In this document: piece by piece, positions 1 through 8,770 of the stretch
Numbering within the stretch: position 1 is the first letter of the stretch
How the letters are laid out: each line of letters begins with the position of its first letter
Assembly (NCBI GenBank): GCA_910573755.1
Contig: CAJTBO010000004.1
Location: 124,001-188,000 of the forward strand
Length of the DNA stretch: 64,000 nucleotides
From: Lachnospiraceae bacterium
GTDB taxonomy: Bacteria; Bacillota; Clostridia; Lachnospirales; Lachnospiraceae
Direction: 5' to 3'
Translations under genes and position numbers: made by a program
Notes under the pieces: generated by a model
The model's database searches: none
Told to the model about the DNA's origin: nothing
Seen by the model: only the letters and a program-made list of their open reading frames with translations

Positions 1-16
1 AAGGAGAATAAGTAAA

Positions 17-766
17 ATGGCTGCATTACTGGAAGCAAAAAACGTAACTAAAATTTATGCAAAATCACAGCGCCCAAGCCTTAATAAAGTATCGTTCAGC
101 GTAACGGACGGCGAATTTATCGCCATTATGGGGGCTTCCGGATCAGGAAAGACCACATTGCTAAATGTTCTTTCCACGATTGATACACCCACGAGCGGCA
201 GCATTACAATAAACGGTATCAGTCTTAAAAATCTGACTGATTCCAAAGCAGCGGATTTCCGCAGGGATCATCTGGGTTTTATTTTCCAGGAATATCTGCT
301 GTTAGACAGCCTTACTATTTTTGAGAATATCGCTGTTCCGCTGACGTTACAGAAACTCCCGCCCTCAAAAATAGAAAGCATGATACGGAGCCTGGCGAAA
401 AGCTTTGGTATTGACGCACAGTTAGATAAATATCCAAGTGAACTTTCAGGCGGACAAAGGCAGCGTGCTTCCGCTCTAAGGGCTATTGTGAAACGTCCAA
501 GAATTTTATTTGCAGACGAACCGACCGGGGCATTGGATTCAAGTTCCGCAACAGACTTGCTGAACACTTTAAAGGAATCAAACGAAAATCTCCATACTAC
601 GATACTAATGGTCACACACGATGCTTATGCTGCAAGTTTCGCCGACCGCATCCTGATTTTTAAAGACGGCTGCATCATTCAGGAATTATCGAAACAAAAT
701 GCCGGCAGGCGTGCATTCTATGAATCCATTGCACAGACAACCGCAAAATTAGACATAGAAAGGTAG
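17..766 (+). CDS. ABC transporter ATP-binding protein, BceA/MacB type
   Basis: This is the ATPase of a peptide-type ABC exporter that should power the permease encoded 10 bp downstream. A Walker A motif (GASGSGKTT) is at residues 39-47, the Q-loop Gln is at about 91, the LSGGQ signature is at 143-147, and Walker B with the catalytic Glu (ILFADEP) is at 163-169, followed by a switch histidine in VTHD. The 249-aa length fits the BceA/LolD-like family. An AAGGAG site sits about 10 nt upstream of the ATG. The family moves or detoxifies antimicrobial peptides such as bacitracin. The peptide specificity cannot be read here. Confidence 0.93.
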   Translation: MAALLEAKNVTKIYAKSQRPSLNKVSFSVTDGEFIAIMGASGSGKTTLLNVLSTIDTPTSGSITINGISLKNLTDSKAADFRRDHLGFIFQEYLLLDSLTIFENIAVPLTLQKLPPSKIESMIRSLAKSFGIDAQLDKYPSELSGGQRQRASALRAIVKRPRILFADEPTGALDSSSATDLLNTLKESNENLHTTILMVTHDAYAASFADRILIFKDGCIIQELSKQNAGRRAFYESIAQTTAKLDIER

Positions 767-776
767 GGTTGTACTC

Positions 777-2783
777 ATGAATCATTTATCTACGGCACTT
801 AAGAACCTGAAAAATAATTTTTCCTTTTACGCCCTCTATTTATTATCCATTTCCTTTGTAATTACTATTTTTTTTGCATTCACTTCGTTTTCCATGAATA
901 AAATCATGCTGGAAAAAATATCAGGCGATGGCCGGGTAGAAACCATGTGCAGCACGATTTCCATATTCCTTATGGCATTCGTTATTTTTTATATGTCCTA
1001 TTCAAACCGTTTCTTCCTGCGCCGCCGCACAAAGGAATTAGGTATCTATGCATTATTGGGATATCGGAAATCCACGATACTGTCCTTGCTTACAGCAGAA
1101 AATCTGCTCTCCTGTTTCGGGGCTTTCGTAATCGGAATCCTTTCGGGCGGTCTGTTCCATAAAGGCATTGTGTCCGGCATTACAAAATTATTGAACTTGA
1201 CAGTCAACAATTCAGAAATACCGTTTATTAACCTGAATGCCATGATAAAGACGGCATGCTTTGTTTTTGCCATTATTATCATATTATCGCTGTCCAACAG
1301 CAGATTTCTTTTTAAATCTTCCCTTATGGATTTAGTGCGGTTTGAAAAAAGCGCGGAAAAGCGGACAAAGTTTCATGCCGTTCCTTCCATAATCGGGTTT
1401 GTATCTGTCATTTCGGGATACTGTATTGCCCTTGACATCCTGCGGGGCGAAAAATCTGTCTGGTTTTCAGTCGGTTTTTATGCTGTTGGAATGCTCACAT
1501 TTACACTCATTCTTTTGGGGACAGTGCTTTTTATTGCATCGTTTCTCCCTTATATGGTACAGACCGGCAAGAAAAATAAGAAGAAATTTTATACGGAAAC
1601 AAGAATTATTACTTCACCGGGTTTTATATACCGGATGCGCTCCAATTCAAAAACGCTGATCATGCTCACATTACTGTCAGCCGCAACTCTGACTGTTTCA
1701 AGCGTTATGGCCCTGACCCTGTATTATCCTGTCGCTGCAATATCCCGTATTGCGCCGTCAGAAATCGAGTGCCGCATTGAAAAAGAGAGCGATCTGTCCG
1801 CAATCATGGAGATCGTGAACAACTATTCATCCGGAGATGATATTACATTCCTGCAGACCGATATTTATAAAGTCACTTCTACTGCCGGGCAGCTTCCCAT
1901 GGAATACAGTGTCGGAACTTCCAAGGGAGATGCCGACAACGAAAAGATTCTTCGAAATGCAGGTTTTGAATGCATCTCATATTCTGACTATACCGCCATT
2001 CTGAAAGCGCAGGGGCGGCAAAAGGCTTTGGAGCAATTTACAGCACTAAACAACAATGAGTGTATTTTTATAAGATACCAGCCGGCTTCCGGCAAGGACG
2101 AAACAGGCAGCACTTATCCACTGCTTATAAACAATACTGAAATACCTGTCACTGTGGCTATGACCACATTAGATAATCCTATTTCATTTGCGAACAGTGT
2201 CGGTACTTTAATTGTAAGTGACCGTTTATATAAAATGATATCTGAACATGCTGCTCCCGAAACAAAAGTCTTAAGTATAAATGGAAATTCCATAACAGGT
2301 AACGAGGATCTGTTTCAGGCTCTATCCGCATATCTGGATAAAAGTCCTTACCTGCAGGGCAATTCCCACAGAATACATGAAGTGGTTTCCCTGAGCAGTT
2401 CCACCTTCCTGTTGATAGGCTTTCTTGTGGTATTATTCTTTATAGCAACAGGAAGCATCCTGTATTTTAATAATATTTCGGCGATAGCCGATTCAAAATC
2501 CGATTACGATATCCTTACAAAAATGGGATATACGAACAGGAAGATAAAAAAAATTATCAGGAAACAGGCAATCACATTTTTTAGCATTCCGTTCCTGTTC
2601 GGACTGGCAGACTGTATCTTTGCCACATTAGTATATAAAACAGCGCTTATGCAGAACCTTCTGGCGAACAGCCTTGTTTTATACGCTCCTGCAATATTGG
2701 CTATTGCGCTGACACTGATCATTTATCTGATTTATTACTGTATGACTGTCCATACCTGCTGTAAAACGGTTTTGGAAAAATAA
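777..2783 (+). CDS. ABC transporter permease, BceB/FtsX type
   Basis: This 668-aa membrane protein is the permease partner of the ATPase just upstream. Its layout is that of BceB: an N-terminal hydrophobic segment, clusters of membrane helices, a long polar stretch at roughly residues 330-530 that should face outside, and a final FtsX-like block of helices ending in a short cytoplasmic tail. BceB-type permeases pair with sensor kinases and sense peptide through the large extracellular loop. The kinase and regulator genes 94 bp downstream may serve this transporter, although they are of the NarX/NarL class rather than the usual BceS/BceR class. Confidence 0.9.
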   Translation: MNHLSTALKNLKNNFSFYALYLLSISFVITIFFAFTSFSMNKIMLEKISGDGRVETMCSTISIFLMAFVIFYMSYSNRFFLRRRTKELGIYALLGYRKSTILSLLTAENLLSCFGAFVIGILSGGLFHKGIVSGITKLLNLTVNNSEIPFINLNAMIKTACFVFAIIIILSLSNSRFLFKSSLMDLVRFEKSAEKRTKFHAVPSIIGFVSVISGYCIALDILRGEKSVWFSVGFYAVGMLTFTLILLGTVLFIASFLPYMVQTGKKNKKKFYTETRIITSPGFIYRMRSNSKTLIMLTLLSAATLTVSSVMALTLYYPVAAISRIAPSEIECRIEKESDLSAIMEIVNNYSSGDDITFLQTDIYKVTSTAGQLPMEYSVGTSKGDADNEKILRNAGFECISYSDYTAILKAQGRQKALEQFTALNNNECIFIRYQPASGKDETGSTYPLLINNTEIPVTVAMTTLDNPISFANSVGTLIVSDRLYKMISEHAAPETKVLSINGNSITGNEDLFQALSAYLDKSPYLQGNSHRIHEVVSLSSSTFLLIGFLVVLFFIATGSILYFNNISAIADSKSDYDILTKMGYTNRKIKKIIRKQAITFFSIPFLFGLADCIFATLVYKTALMQNLLANSLVLYAPAILAIALTLIIYLIYYCMTVHTCCKTVLEK

Positions 2784-2876
2784 AGATTATGCAGGGCTAT
2801 CGGAATCATGTGAAAATTCTAGTTGTAGGCATACAGATAAATGATATAATTTAGGCATGGATAAGGGGGCAAAAAT

Positions 2877-4442
2877 ATGAAGCGCATTAATCCTAAGCTT
2901 TTGCTTTTTATAAACTCTACCCTGCTTATAATATATATGGGGCTGGAAATAAACATTCGGATGCCGTGCAGCATCAGCAAAATCGTATCATTTTTCCTGT
3001 CATCATTGATGTTGATGGACGCCGCTTATGTGAGTTCCTGCAACATCAGAGATAATAAAGCTATCTCTTTGTTTTGCGGCCTGCTGGCATTAGACGGTTG
3101 GTATATGCTTCTTTCCGTTTCGGACAACGCTGCAGCAGATATTGTTTTTTATGCCTTAAGTCCAGTTATATGGTGCATTTTCATAAATTTTATACTCATG
3201 TTTTTATTTCAGGGGAGCGGTTATAAATTCAAAAAAGCAGCAAATCTCTGCCTGACCGGAACCTGTATCTGCTCCCTTGCCGGCATTTTAATATCAGATA
3301 ATATGTTTGCATTGCTGTATGACATCCAGTTTTTGCTAAGCTGGCTTTGCTTCGTATTTGTTGTCGCTTACCATAGAAAAAGAACTGCTTTTGTCCTTAA
3401 AGCAGAATGGAAATCCATTCTGTCCTCTCTTGTGGTAATCATCATTTTATTCATTGCATACTGTCTTACCACAATGGGAATAAAAGGAAATCTTTCAAAC
3501 TTTGGAGTGTATATCCCTGTCCTGCTGTTCTCCATGAGTATTCATAGTATTATACTGAAAGAGCATCACAGTTTTCCATTATCCGCCATATTCAGCAGAT
3601 TCCAGTTAATGCTGATCCTGCTTTTCGGTGTTGCCGTTTGTGCTCTGATCACAATGACTCTGGGGATCGGCTGGTTATCCTTCCTTCTTATGTTGGACGC
3701 CATGTTTGTATTTATCTATGTCTGCAATATCATACTGGATTTTAATTTAAGGCAGGGAAGAGGCAACATGGTTATGGAAAGCAAATACAATGCAGCATTA
3801 GCGCAGTTACAGCAGGAAGAGCGGATAAATCTTGAATTTTCAAATTTTCTTCATGATAATATACTTCAAGACCTGCTTTCCATAAAAAATATGATGCATA
3901 AATCAGCAAGACCTGATATACAGAAAATAATCACAGAAACCCTTGATAGTATGAATATCTATATCCGTGAGCAGATGCAGAATTATCATCCTGTATTACT
4001 GTCAAAACTTACTATAAAAGAAAATTATCAGAATTTGCTTGCATATATTGCACAGTTGTTTCCTGAACGCCATGTCGGCATTGTTTTTAACTGTCCGGAC
4101 TCTTTATTTCTAGTTCCGCCTTATGATATTTTCATATACCGGCTTATGAAAGAACTCGTCACGAATGTTTACAAACACTCTACCGGAGAAAAAGCATGGA
4201 TAACGCTTACACAGGATAACGGAATGATCGTATTATGCGTAAAAGATAATGGGAGTGCCGATACCGACAGCCTCACCTATGCAGACTCATCAAAACACAG
4301 AGGTCTTGCATTAAGCACTGACCGTGTGCAAAGCATGGGCGGTACCGTAAGTATCACCCGGAATTTCCCGCATGGAATCTGCGTCTGTATCAACCTGCCA
4401 ATGAAAGGAGATGCTTCTTATCAATATTTTATTAGTCGATGA
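2877..4442 (+). CDS. Sensor histidine kinase, HisKA_3 (NarX/LiaS-like) class
   Basis: The N-terminal 300 residues are mostly hydrophobic, consistent with multiple membrane segments and no large extracellular sensor. A dimerisation and phosphoacceptor motif of the HisKA_3 type (FLHDNILQ, His at about residue 326) is followed by an HATPase domain with an N-box (LMKELVTNVYKHS), a DNG motif and a G-box (RGLALS). A TATAAT hexamer lies about 35 bp upstream and an AAGGGGG ribosome site precedes the ATG. The stop overlaps the response regulator gene by 32 nt, so the two are translationally coupled. A role in sensing the substrate of the upstream transporter is inferred from position only. Confidence 0.88.
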   Translation: MKRINPKLLLFINSTLLIIYMGLEINIRMPCSISKIVSFFLSSLMLMDAAYVSSCNIRDNKAISLFCGLLALDGWYMLLSVSDNAAADIVFYALSPVIWCIFINFILMFLFQGSGYKFKKAANLCLTGTCICSLAGILISDNMFALLYDIQFLLSWLCFVFVVAYHRKRTAFVLKAEWKSILSSLVVIIILFIAYCLTTMGIKGNLSNFGVYIPVLLFSMSIHSIILKEHHSFPLSAIFSRFQLMLILLFGVAVCALITMTLGIGWLSFLLMLDAMFVFIYVCNIILDFNLRQGRGNMVMESKYNAALAQLQQEERINLEFSNFLHDNILQDLLSIKNMMHKSARPDIQKIITETLDSMNIYIREQMQNYHPVLLSKLTIKENYQNLLAYIAQLFPERHVGIVFNCPDSLFLVPPYDIFIYRLMKELVTNVYKHSTGEKAWITLTQDNGMIVLCVKDNGSADTDSLTYADSSKHRGLALSTDRVQSMGGTVSITRNFPHGICVCINLPMKGDASYQYFISR

Positions 4443-5025
4443 CCACGTTCTATTTTCCAAAAGTCTGGAGATTGCATTATCGGACTGCCCGGATATAAAA
4501 ACCTTTAAAAGTATCAATGATATTTCCCTGTTGGATAAATTCATTGAAGAAGATGCCCCGGACATCCTGCTTATGGATATCAATTTAAAAAATATAACAT
4601 CTGAAGATGGTCTGGAATTGGCAAAGCAGATATTACACCGTTATCCGGAGCAGAAAATTGTTATCCTGTCCGGATACGATCTTCCGGTATACCGCAACGA
4701 AGCAAAAAAAATCGGGGCAAAAGGATTTATCAGCAAAAATACAGAACCGGAAATGCTGATAGCTTTTCTTTCACAGATCATGCAGGGAAAATTTATCTTC
4801 AACGGTTCAGTTCCGTTTTTAGAAGAATTAACTGACTGTGAAAAACAGATTCTGCAGCTTATAGCAGACGGCAGAAAGCGGAAAGAAATTGCAGGCACAC
4901 TTTATATCAGCGAGCGTACCCTCTCCAACCATTTACAGCATATATTTGAGAAACTTGATGTTTCCTCCTCTGTCGAAGCTGTAACCAGGGCGATTCAATT
5001 AGGATACCTCCCGCCGATTTGTTAA
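4411..5025 (+). CDS. Response regulator, NarL/LuxR family
   Basis: The protein has an N-terminal receiver domain with the acidic pair (VDDH) near residue 10, the phosphoacceptor Asp at about 56 (LLMDINL) and the conserved Lys in FISKN. A C-terminal LuxR-type helix-turn-helix (LTDCEKQILQLIADG through SNHLQHIFEKLDV) follows. It should be phosphorylated by the overlapping kinase. The start is uncertain: the AAGGAG site abuts the ATG at 4411 with no spacer, so initiation at a near-cognate codon a few triplets downstream is possible. The targets are unknown; the transporter genes at the start of the window are the natural candidates. Confidence 0.88.
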   Translation: MLLINILLVDDHVLFSKSLEIALSDCPDIKTFKSINDISLLDKFIEEDAPDILLMDINLKNITSEDGLELAKQILHRYPEQKIVILSGYDLPVYRNEAKKIGAKGFISKNTEPEMLIAFLSQIMQGKFIFNGSVPFLEELTDCEKQILQLIADGRKRKEIAGTLYISERTLSNHLQHIFEKLDVSSSVEAVTRAIQLGYLPPIC

Positions 5026-5032
5026 TTTCGCA

Positions 5033-5163
5033 TCATTCCTGCCGCAATCCCTCAAACAGTGCCCTGCCGTCCGTATAAGTTCCATCTTCCTCAAACCCCT
5101 GCGGCGGCATATAGTATTCCAGCATCACAAAACTTATTTCCCCATCCCGTGAGAAGTAACCCC
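5033..5163 (-). pseudogene. Remnant of a small protein related to the one at 45740-46102
   Basis: Read on the minus strand, this stretch gives FVMLEYYMPPQGFEEDG followed by a segment ending LFEGLRQE and a TGA stop. It lines up with FVMLKYYTPPHGFEEDA and LFEALWQE in the gene at 45740. The TGA falls where the other copy has Trp (TGG). The N-terminal third is absent. It lies immediately behind the response regulator gene and is clearly a degraded leftover. The function of the family is not known to me. Confidence 0.7.
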
Positions 5164-5345
5164 TTTGATGATCATTCTGTCAAAAAAGAAAAAATTCCAT
5201 TGATTTTGTCATGGAACTGCTTTAAAATAGTGTTCATAGGATCAACGCCATAAGCTGCTTCGCAGGTTCCGGCGGCTTTGAGTATAATGATCAGTTACTG
5301 ACATTAAGGGGTGATCAAAGAATAACCACAACTGAATAACAAAAT

Positions 5346-5486
5346 GTCTTCAGGGCAGGGTGACCTTTTTCCGCGCGGCAGCGTTCGGAAAACAGGAATT
5401 CCCGATCGGCGGTGACAGTCCGCGGGTGCGAGAGCACGGGGTCCGGTGAAATTCCGGAACCGACGGTATAGTCCGGATTAAAGAAG
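5346..5486 (+). promoter_or_regulatory. FMN riboswitch (RFN element)
   Basis: The stretch contains the hallmark RFN segments in order: TCTTCAGGGCAGGGTGA at the 5' side, GGCGGTGACAGTCCGCG, GGTCCGGTGAAATTCCGG, and CCGACGGTATAGTCCGGAT at the 3' side. RFN aptamers bind flavin mononucleotide and lower expression of riboflavin synthesis or uptake genes when FMN is plentiful. The gene downstream is a riboflavin transporter, which fits. A TATAAT hexamer at 5283-5288 is a possible promoter -10 for the leader. Confidence 0.95.
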
Positions 5487-5580
5487 GTGTATTGAGGATG
5501 TCAGATGTTATCTGGCTTTTGTTTATGCACTCTCTTTTACCAAACGCCCTGCCGGCATCTTCGATACGCCTTAGGAAAAC

Positions 5581-5624
5581 AACACCCGGAAGCATACGGC
5601 TTTCAGGTGTTTATTTATTTTTTT
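5581..5624 (+). terminator. Riboswitch-controlled attenuator in front of ribU
   Basis: An inverted repeat (AACACC...GGTGTT with an inner GAAGC/GCTTT stem) is followed at once by a run of T residues. It sits between the FMN aptamer and the ribosome binding site of ribU at 5625-5631. This is the expected arrangement for transcription attenuation: FMN-bound aptamer allows the terminator to form. The competing antiterminator pairing was not worked out. Confidence 0.8.
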
Positions 5625-5638
5625 AAGGAGGTATCCAG

Positions 5639-6289
5639 ATGGATAAAAACAAAACAAGGAAACTCACAACAACAGGCATGTTATGCGCACTCGCCTATGC
5701 CGCAGCCGCCTTCGGGCGCGTCCCTCTCATACTCTTTTTAAAGTATGATCCCAAAGATGTTATCATCGTCATCGGCGGGCTGATCTTCGGCCCGCTCACC
5801 TCACTTGTCATCACCCTGATCGTATCTGTGGTTCAGATGTTTACGATCAGCGGCACCGGCATACTCGGCTGTATCATGAACATCATCTCAAGCTGCTGCT
5901 TCGCCTGTACCGCTTCTTTCTTCTATAAAAAGAAGCGCAGGCTGTCCGGTGCCATATCCGGTCTGATCTGCGGCGTATGCTGCCAGACTGCGGTCATGCT
6001 GCTGTGGAATTATCTGATCGCGCCGGTCTATATGGGATATACAAGAGAAGCCGTCGCCGAACTTCTGCTTCCCGCCTTTCTGCCCTTTAACCTGATCAAA
6101 GGCGGGCTGAACGCGGCTGCCACCCTGCTGTTATATAAGCCTGTTATCACAGCGCTGCGGCGTCTGAATCTGATCGAACCAACCCGCAGCCCCGAAAAAG
6201 CCAGGCTCAACATCGGCGTTATACTGACTGCCCTGTTGATCCTTATAACATGCATATTGCTGATCCTGTCTTTTCGGGATATCATCTGA
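5639..6289 (+). CDS. ribU: Riboflavin ECF transporter substrate-binding protein RibU
   Basis: This 216-aa protein is the S component of an energy-coupling-factor transporter that captures riboflavin for uptake. It is strongly hydrophobic with about six membrane segments, and has the family features of an Ala-rich first helix (CALAYAAAAFGRVP) and a KYDPKDVI segment. It shares the energising ATPases and EcfT with other S components encoded elsewhere. AAGGAGG lies 7 nt before the ATG, directly after the attenuator. FMN-riboswitch control supports the assignment. A strong terminator follows at 6393, so the gene appears to be transcribed alone. Confidence 0.95.
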   Translation: MDKNKTRKLTTTGMLCALAYAAAAFGRVPLILFLKYDPKDVIIVIGGLIFGPLTSLVITLIVSVVQMFTISGTGILGCIMNIISSCCFACTASFFYKKKRRLSGAISGLICGVCCQTAVMLLWNYLIAPVYMGYTREAVAELLLPAFLPFNLIKGGLNAAATLLLYKPVITALRRLNLIEPTRSPEKARLNIGVILTALLILITCILLILSFRDII

Positions 6290-6392
6290 CATCCCCCGAA
6301 TGCGGGATACCGGCTAAACTGCCATACCCGACAGGCTCAAGCCCATAAACCCAACTGCTGTATGCTTTGCGGGCAGCCTTATGCCGGGGAAG

Positions 6393-6452
6393 ATCGGCAG
6401 GTTCTGATCCGAAATCAGGATCCATGACAGGAACCTGCCGATTTTATTGTTC
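6393..6452 (+). terminator. Rho-independent terminator after ribU
   Basis: ATCGGCAGGTTC pairs perfectly with GAACCTGCCGAT, with a second nested hairpin (GATCC/GGATC) inside the loop, and the outer stem ends in TTTTATTGTT. It ends the ribU transcript. Confidence 0.88.
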
Positions 6453-6566
6453 CTTCCGCCTCCTCGTCCCCCTTATTCTTTTTGCCCTCCCGTTCATCGT
6501 TCGTTCATCGTTCCACTTTATCTTTCTTCCTCTCCTTCCTCCCATCCTTCTGCTCTATCCTCCTGC

Positions 6567-6668
6567 CTTATCCTTCCATCCTTCCACTTTGTCCTTCCCC
6601 CTTATCCTTCCGTCCTTCCGCTTTGTCCTTCCCCCTTATCCTTCCGTCCTTCCGCTTTGTCCTTCTCT
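6567..6668 (+). repeat. Three tandem 34-bp pyrimidine-rich repeats
   Basis: Three copies starting at 6567, 6601 and 6635 begin with CTTATCCTTCC and continue as a C/T-only tract broken by single G or A bases. Copies two and three are nearly identical and copy one differs by two G-to-A changes. Less regular C/T-rich sequence extends back to about 6460. An open reading frame runs through the tract but looks like a by-product of composition. It lies between the ribU terminator and the IclR gene, about 100 bp before the IclR start. Confidence 0.85.
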
Positions 6669-6765
6669 CCTGTATAATTCCCCTTATTTCCCGCTTGTCT
6701 CAATCCACCGATACTGTTACAATAAAATAACGTGTTTTAATAAAAACCAATACAGGAGAAACTTC

Positions 6766-7548
6766 ATGAACAACACCGAACACCGCTCCACCTCCAGAGT
6801 GCTGGACATTCTGGAATTACTGGCACAAAAACGTTCCGGCTATACAATGGCCGAGATCTCAAGATATCTGGACGCACCGAAAAGCAGCCTGTTTCCCATT
6901 CTTCACACAATGGAAGACCGGGGCTTTCTGCGCCTTGACACTGCCGCCCAGCGCTACTGCATCGGACAGCAGGCATTTCTCACCGGCAGTGCCTATGAAA
7001 GTACAAGACCCGTCTATGATTATATCAGCGGCCTTATGGAAGGGATTGTCAAGGAGTGTCAGGAAACCTGCCATCTGGGCATCCTGACCGGCAGCAGCAT
7101 CCTCTATATTGCCAAAAAGGAATCGCCCAACCCGATCATGCTGCGTTCCCATATCGGGCAGCGCCTGCCCGCCTACTGTACCGGTATCGGCAAGGCGCTT
7201 TTATCCAGCCACAGCAAAGAGGATATCTCCGCCATGTACCCCGAACCCTGGAAGCGCTATACGGAACATACGCTGCCGGACCTGGAAAGCCTTTTCCGGG
7301 AACTCGAGGAGACCAGAAAAACCGGCTTTGCCTATGAAAGAGCCGAGCTGACGGAAGATATCTGCTGTATCGCGGTGCCATTATGCCATCAGGAAAAGGT
7401 GATTGCCGCCCTGAGCGTCTGTATACCGCAGTTCCGCGCCGCAGAGCAGGTTCTCTCCCGGATCAGGGAACTGCTGGCACGAAGCCGCAGTGACGCCGAA
7501 CGTTATTTTGAAGAATTCCATATTTATGACAGCAGTTATCTCTTTTAA
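6766..7548 (+). CDS. IclR-family transcriptional regulator
   Basis: The N-terminus is a winged helix-turn-helix (SRVLDILELLAQKRSGYTMA, then a recognition helix through SSLFPILHTMEDRGFL), and the remainder is the IclR effector-binding domain with the typical IGQRLPAYCTGIGKALLS and CCIAVPL segments. I chose the ATG at 6766, which has a CAGGAGA site 5 nt upstream and gives 260 aa, the normal family length. The longer frame reading through the C/T repeats is rejected. IclR proteins usually repress carbon catabolism genes. The aldolase gene downstream is convergent and may be unrelated. Confidence 0.9.
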   Translation: MNNTEHRSTSRVLDILELLAQKRSGYTMAEISRYLDAPKSSLFPILHTMEDRGFLRLDTAAQRYCIGQQAFLTGSAYESTRPVYDYISGLMEGIVKECQETCHLGILTGSSILYIAKKESPNPIMLRSHIGQRLPAYCTGIGKALLSSHSKEDISAMYPEPWKRYTEHTLPDLESLFRELEETRKTGFAYERAELTEDICCIAVPLCHQEKVIAALSVCIPQFRAAEQVLSRIRELLARSRSDAERYFEEFHIYDSSYLF

Positions 7549-7599
7549 TACAGCCTGCGCCGGCGCGCAGCTGCCCCTCTGAAGCCGGCCGCTCTGTCT

Positions 7600-8277
7600 T
7601 TAACAGTCCAACATTGTTTTCCCCTCTCCGCATAATGCCTCAAAATCAGAAACAAACCCTTCGATGGCGGCGGCGACGCTGGCGTTTCTGATCAGTCCTT
7701 CGATCACCTCCGCCGCGATCGTAGCCGCCCCGATACCGTACTTCGCCAGTTCCAGCACCTGCTGTGAATTTTTGAAACTGGCGGCGAGCACTTCCGTCTT
7801 TAAACCGTTCTTTTTAAAGATATCATGGATCACCTTCGCCGTCTCGATGCCGTTTGCGCCGAGGTTATCGATGCGGTTTACATAAGGCGCCGCATAATCC
7901 GCCCCCGCCATGCCTGCGAGATATGCCTGCATCGGCATATAGATCGCCGTCGCAGTCACCCGGTGGCCCTCCCCCGAGAGGATCTTCATCGCCTTTAAAC
8001 CTTCCTGCGTGGCCGGAATCTTTATAAAGGTGCCGCCGCCGAGCTCTGCCAGAATCTTATGCCCCTCCTCCACCATCGCCCCGGCCTCTGATGAGATCAC
8101 CTGCACATGAAGGTCCGCCTCCGCCCCTATGATCCCCCTGATCTCCTTCAGCACCTCATAAGGATTCCTTCCGCTCTTTGCCAGAATGGATGGATTGGTG
8201 GTAACGCCGTCCACCGGATAGTATTCGCAGATCTCCCTGATCTTTGCCACATTTGCATCATCGATTAAAAATTTCAT
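7600..8277 (-). CDS. Fructose-6-phosphate aldolase / transaldolase-like protein (FSA/TalC family)
   Basis: This 225-aa single-domain TIM barrel has the Schiff-base lysine at residue 86 (FIKIPAT), the TTNPS motif near residue 26 and the YVNRID motif near 133. Its length and motifs place it in the short transaldolase group that includes E. coli FSA and TalC. A Gln in the LHVQV segment matches the position that favours aldolase over transaldolase activity in FSA. The start overlaps the end of a small lipoprotein gene by 20 nt. The protein is cytosolic and acts on sugar phosphates. The exact substrate is not certain. Confidence 0.9.
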   Translation of the reverse strand: MKFLIDDANVAKIREICEYYPVDGVTTNPSILAKSGRNPYEVLKEIRGIIGAEADLHVQVISSEAGAMVEEGHKILAELGGGTFIKIPATQEGLKAMKILSGEGHRVTATAIYMPMQAYLAGMAGADYAAPYVNRIDNLGANGIETAKVIHDIFKKNGLKTEVLAASFKNSQQVLELAKYGIGAATIAAEVIEGLIRNASVAAAIEGFVSDFEALCGEGKTMLDC

Positions 8278-8479
8278 GTTGTTCTCCTTTATGTCTCCTG
8301 AGGGTTTTGTCTTTTTCGATTATATCACATTTTTTCTCTATTTCCATTATGTCCATATCTGTTGCCACTGTAATTTCTTTCACAACCATCCTTTCCGGTT
8401 CTATATGTGGGGAACAGCACGCTATGAAAACCATAAATAACAATACAAGCATAAATATAAGTTTTAGCTTTTTCTTCAT
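8258..8479 (-). CDS. Small putative lipoprotein
   Basis: This 73-aa frame opens with a lysine-rich start and a hydrophobic stretch ending in FIACC, a weak lipobox, followed by a charged tail. GAGAGGG lies 4 nt before the ATG. It overlaps the aldolase-like start by 20 nt, which suggests translational coupling. The tail shows no recognisable domain. It could be a real secreted peptide or a chance frame over the leader of the downstream gene. The signal-like N-terminus and ribosome site favour the former. Confidence 0.45.
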   Translation of the reverse strand: MKKKLKLIFMLVLLFMVFIACCSPHIEPERMVVKEITVATDMDIMEIEKKCDIIEKDKTLRRHKGEQHEIFNR

Positions 8480-8770
8480 AAAACCCTCTCTTTCATTATT
8501 CCCTGCATCAAGTTCAAGCCTCTGAATTCAGCCTGATATTTTTAAGCATTGCGTAGATATTACATTGGTAAGAATTATATGTCAAGTAATTTAACGGAAT
8601 TATTCTTGTAAATACAGAGCCGAAATGATATGATGCAGATACCGGATATTAAAGTATATATATTCAGATATAGTACCAAACATCAGATCATATACTGGCC
8701 TAAAGGAAAGTGTCAGTGTGAAAATAAATTTTTCATTATGATCCGTATCTGGAAAAAACGGGAGGAACGA

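Noticed and set aside
6460-6680. CRISPR array
   Set aside because: The repeats are contiguous with no spacers and are low-complexity C/T.
6367-7548. A 393-aa frame that begins upstream of the IclR gene
   Set aside because: Its first 130 codons translate the C/T repeats and have no ribosome site. The ATG at 6766 gives the correct IclR length with a good site.
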